NCBI GenBank assembly: GCA_026874595.1
Contig: CM049314.1
Coordinates: forward strand, 54,357,812 to 54,421,811
Direction of reading: 5' to 3'
Length of the DNA stretch: 64,000 nucleotides
Source of the DNA: Sipunculus nudus
Lineage: Eukaryota; Annelida; Sipuncula; Golfingiida; Sipunculidae
Positions within the stretch are counted from its first letter, which is position 1, and each line of letters begins with the position of its first letter. The notes under the pieces were generated by a model that saw only the letters and a program-made list of their open reading frames with translations, had not been told where the DNA came from and made no database searches. Positions 61,700 to 64,000 of this stretch are shown here, piece after piece. Made by a program: the position numbers and the translations under genes.

Positions 61700-63236
61700 A
61701 AGGCAAATCCATTAAATACAGAAAGGTTTTCAAAACATAACGATAAATGCATCGTCCGAGTAACCAATATAAACCCAAGGCACCTATCGTCACTCGGTAC
61801 CTGTTCGTTCATTTTCACTTCAACCTGTTTATTCCCTCTGAATTAACAGAAATAGCCACAATAACCCATCTTTTCTGTCGAGAGAATTGCCTTATTCACC
61901 TATACAAGTACCGCTCTAAAGCATATTTGAAACATGAAAACACAGGAAAAAAAATAATATAATTCAAAATGAAATATATCGTTTTGACATTATATTTAGT
62001 TAAACTTCTTAATTAACCCCTGCACAGAAAAAAATAAGAAAAGTCCATTGATTTTACGATATAAACCTGGGAGTATTTAAGATAATATCATAGCCGGAAT
62101 TAGTCATTCTGTCTCTTATTCAGAAATGAAATTGTTCACAATTTTCTTCAAGTTTAGGATTGATATTTTTATACCGAAGGTTTGGATTTGTATTTTGATT
62201 CCGTAAGTAAAACGAATATTAAATGGAGAATGTATGGCCTATTTCACTGTTGCTTTATACGGAATATCATATAAATAAGGATATATTCCAAAACATTCCG
62301 ATACGACCAGGTTTGTACCCTGAGCTATAATAAATGGGACATTTTTCTTTTATATTAATTCCGGTTCTTTTAACGATTTTCAATGTGGGCAGTTTAAAAG
62401 TAGGTCATGAATCTGAGGGGTGTATTGACATTTGTTTTGATATCTGCAAAATGTACGAGTCATCTTTACATGCTTCATCTTTTATAAAATCCAATCAAAA
62501 TTTCAGGAAGTGGGTCTTTATCCATTTTTTAGGAGATTATTTTATTATGTAATTAATAAACCAAACAGTATTTGGGGAATTTAACTAAATGTTTTCTAAT
62601 TTTCTGATTAGAAACCTATCAAACACACACAAAATTTTAGAAATTAATATAAAAAACAGTTAGAGCATAATGTTTTGATAAAAAGAAAACAAGTTCGTGT
62701 ATTTTAGATGTGCATTTTTGTACTAAAAAATAAATATACCACAATAATGAATAATCTTTTTTAAAATTAAAAAGTACCGAGAAATTGTGTATGGGAAATG
62801 CATGCATAGAATAAATTGTATAGAGCTGTATTAACATGTCAATATTTATATTTACCATGGACATGCATTCGAGCCATTTACACAATTCTTGAAGAGAGAT
62901 TTATGAAACCATTTTATGGAGCATTGACTACTAATGTATATAAAATGTTAAATCAATGCATTTTCAGATAACGCAAAACTCCTCTGTCTGTCCAATATAA
63001 CATTATTTGAAATGCGTCATCCCATAGAGTCCATTTTAATATAAATGTTAGAGGTATAGGATCGATTGAATCTCATTATATAAAATATCTCCTAATTGTC
63101 TGTATGTCAGCATATTTTGCAAAAATGCTATTTTTGATTATATAATGAAAGCTATAAAATATAAACAGAGATTTGAAATATAATACTCACTGAATAGAAG
63201 CGTCTTCAGATTGTCCACATATCACATTTCTACTTA
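61700..63236. other. AT-rich unique flank, no gene recognised
   Basis: Composition changes abruptly at 61,700 to AT-rich DNA with no trace of the 72-bp unit. The only reading frames are short (71 codons at 61,747-61,962, 72 at 62,334-62,552, 82 on the minus strand at 62,637-62,885). None shows a recognisable domain, a conserved motif or a plausible exon structure. A small inverted repeat, TTTCTAAT/ATTAGAAA with a 6-base loop, lies near 62,593-62,614; I attach no function to it. No tRNA, promoter or terminator could be supported. Confidence 0.8.
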
Positions 63237-63244
63237 TGCCTACC
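63237..63244. repeat. Left 8-bp target-site duplication (TGCCTACC)
   Basis: TGCCTACC directly precedes the CAGTGGCGTC terminus and is repeated exactly directly after the other terminus, at 63,614-63,621. An 8-bp duplication of the insertion site is the hallmark of the hAT transposon superfamily. Confidence 0.88.
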
Positions 63245-63283
63245 CAGTGGCGTCAATTTTTCTTCCAGGGTGGGGGGATGACT

Positions 63284-63287
<4 letters not shown>

Positions 63288-63347
<60 letters not shown>
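63288..63347. repeat. (AT)30 microsatellite inside the MITE
   Basis: About 60 bases of uninterrupted alternating AT, followed by GTATATATA. A second, shorter run with one interruption lies at 63,380-63,401. Both sit within the hAT-like element. The length is probably polymorphic, as is usual for such runs. Confidence 0.95.
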
Positions 63348-63356
<9 letters not shown>

Positions 63357-63379
63357 CCTTTTCAGCATCTCTGAGTGAC

Positions 63380-63401
63380 ATATATATATATATGTATATA
63401 T
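63380..63401. repeat. Short interrupted (AT)n run
   Basis: Alternating AT with a single TG interruption, 33 bases downstream of the longer (AT)n run and inside the same transposon. It may be a remnant of one longer run split by the intervening GC-containing segment. Confidence 0.85.
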
Positions 63402-63571
63402 GTGTTATTTTGTGAATTGTAAGCAAGGTTTAGATATAACATTTTTAGTAAATGGATCCAAAATATTTAATTCTATTTTTAAATATATTTCATTTGCAAT
63501 ATTATACTATTATTCTCTGAAAAGTGGGTGGGGGAATGATTACATTGACCATCCCCCCTTGCCAAAAAGTG

Positions 63572-63589
63572 GGGGGTATATATACCCCC
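63572..63589. repeat. Perfect 18-bp palindrome in the MITE
   Basis: GGGGG, then TATATATA, then CCCCC forms a perfect self-complementary stretch close to the right end of the element. A second opposed pair, GGGGGAATG near 63,531 and CATCCCCCC near 63,550, lies just to its left. Such subterminal inverted repeats are common in MITEs; a role in transposase binding is only a possibility. Confidence 0.8.
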
Positions 63590-63613
63590 ATCCCCCCTAT
63601 TTTGACGCCCCTG

Positions 63614-63621
63614 TGCCTACC
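63614..63621. repeat. Right 8-bp target-site duplication (TGCCTACC)
   Basis: Exact copy of 63,237-63,244 placed directly after the right terminus GACGCCCCTG of the hAT-like element. The perfect match means it has not yet decayed, which suggests a fairly recent insertion. Confidence 0.88.
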
Positions 63622-64000
63622 TCCTTGTGAGTTGAATTTCCTATTGTATATATCAGTTCAATTGCTTTGCATATGTCTGTCGAGGGAATGCAGAATGGAT
63701 TTTCCCATTATTGATTTGAATGGACCACACGTTCCTCTTGCCTGTTACCCACCTGGAATCCTTTCACAACCCATCAGTCTTAACTAAAGCTCGTTGCATA
63801 ATGTACATCCGTGTATCGATTTTTAACAATTGCGGCTGAGAAAGTAAACAAAATTTCTCAACCTGGAATATTTGGATTATATTTCCACATATTAAACTAA
63901 AAACCTGGACGGTGTAGGGAAGAAATCTGTCAGTGGTTTGGATAATATGAACAGATTCCATATTAATATATTTTAGTTAAAACAAATACTGATACAGGAG
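63622..64000. other. AT-rich unique flank beyond the MITE
   Basis: Unique AT-rich sequence with no 72-bp repeat units. The longest frame wholly in this stretch region is a 65-codon minus-strand frame at 63,764-63,961 with no recognisable feature. No RNA gene, repeat or regulatory site could be supported here. Confidence 0.7.

Larger units (their letters stand above)
63245..63613. mobile_element. Non-autonomous hAT-like element (MITE), 369 bp
   Basis: The element starts CAGTGGCGTCAA and ends TTGACGCCCCTG; the right end read on the minus strand is CAGGGGCGTCAA, so 11 of 12 terminal bases agree. It is flanked by a perfect 8-bp direct repeat, TGCCTACC. Terminal inverted repeats starting CAG plus 8-bp target duplications fit the hAT superfamily (established knowledge). 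At 369 bp, with no transposase frame, it is non-autonomous. Inside are GGGGGGATG words near both ends in opposite orientation, an (AT)n run and a palindrome at 63,572-63,589. Orientation is undefined. I cannot name the family. Confidence 0.82.

Noticed and set aside
1-61846. Dozens of open reading frames of 60 to 1,155 codons on both strands across the array
   Set aside because: They follow from a repeat length divisible by three with no stop in one frame per strand. Both strands are open over the same bases, frames end wherever a short unit or nonsense variant occurs, and neighbouring minus-strand frames overlap by 50 bases at every 70-bp unit. No domain, start context or gene structure supports coding.
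61747-61962. Short plus-strand frame of 71 codons in the flank
   Set aside because: AT-rich DNA yields such frames by chance; no similarity to a known family was recognised and it overlaps another open frame.
62591-62614. Hairpin TTTCTAAT/ATTAGAAA as a terminator or regulatory site
   Set aside because: Arms are short and AT-only in a region where such inverted repeats are frequent by chance, and no neighbouring gene gives it a role.
63400-63787. Two overlapping frames of 76 and 87 codons at the right end of the MITE
   Set aside because: They cross the transposon boundary and consist mostly of translated TIR, AT-run and poly-G/C sequence. They show no transposase motif.

Overview
The window is eukaryotic genomic DNA dominated by one very large tandem-repeat array. 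I see no protein-coding gene, rRNA, tRNA or CRISPR array that I can support. The organism is probably an animal with an AT-rich genome: the signs are a satellite array of more than 60 kb, an AT-rich unique flank with a long (AT)n microsatellite, and a short non-autonomous DNA transposon with hAT-like ends. I cannot name the species; an invertebrate is a guess.

Bases 1-61,699 are a continuous head-to-tail array of a unit of about 72 bp (roughly 860 units, about 58% GC). The left end of the window cuts the array, so its true size is larger. Most units differ by a few recurrent substitutions, which makes unit types traceable. A distinctive 70-bp type carries a 2-bp deletion (GTCCATGATAGG where the standard unit has GTCCAGTGGACAGG). 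I traced 90 of these between 383 and 56,998, at spacings of n x 72 - 2 bp.

The array has three zones. Zone I (1 to about 17 kb) holds a tandem duplication of about 3.3 kb and a 720-bp tandem repeat. Zone II (about 17 to 57 kb) is built from repeated multi-unit blocks of 0.5 to 5.5 kb, most of them carrying a four-unit cassette found 22 times. Zone III (57 to 61.7 kb) has no 70-bp units, has its own variants, and holds a 1.8-1.87 kb duplication ending at the array edge. Amplification therefore happened at several nested scales, and some copies differ by very few bases.

Because 72 is divisible by three, one frame stays open for long distances on each strand (up to 1,155 codons on the minus strand). 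I read these as by-products of the repeat, not genes: both strands are open over the same DNA, and recurrent unit types carry stops or frameshifts on each strand.

At 61,700 the array stops abruptly and the sequence becomes AT-rich and unique. The only element I recognise there is a 369-bp hAT-like MITE at 63,245-63,613, bounded by a perfect 8-bp target-site duplication and containing most of an (AT)30 run. No undescribed functional system is evident. The points most worth following are the punctuated higher-order structure of the array, the conserved 70-bp unit type, and the boundary architecture.
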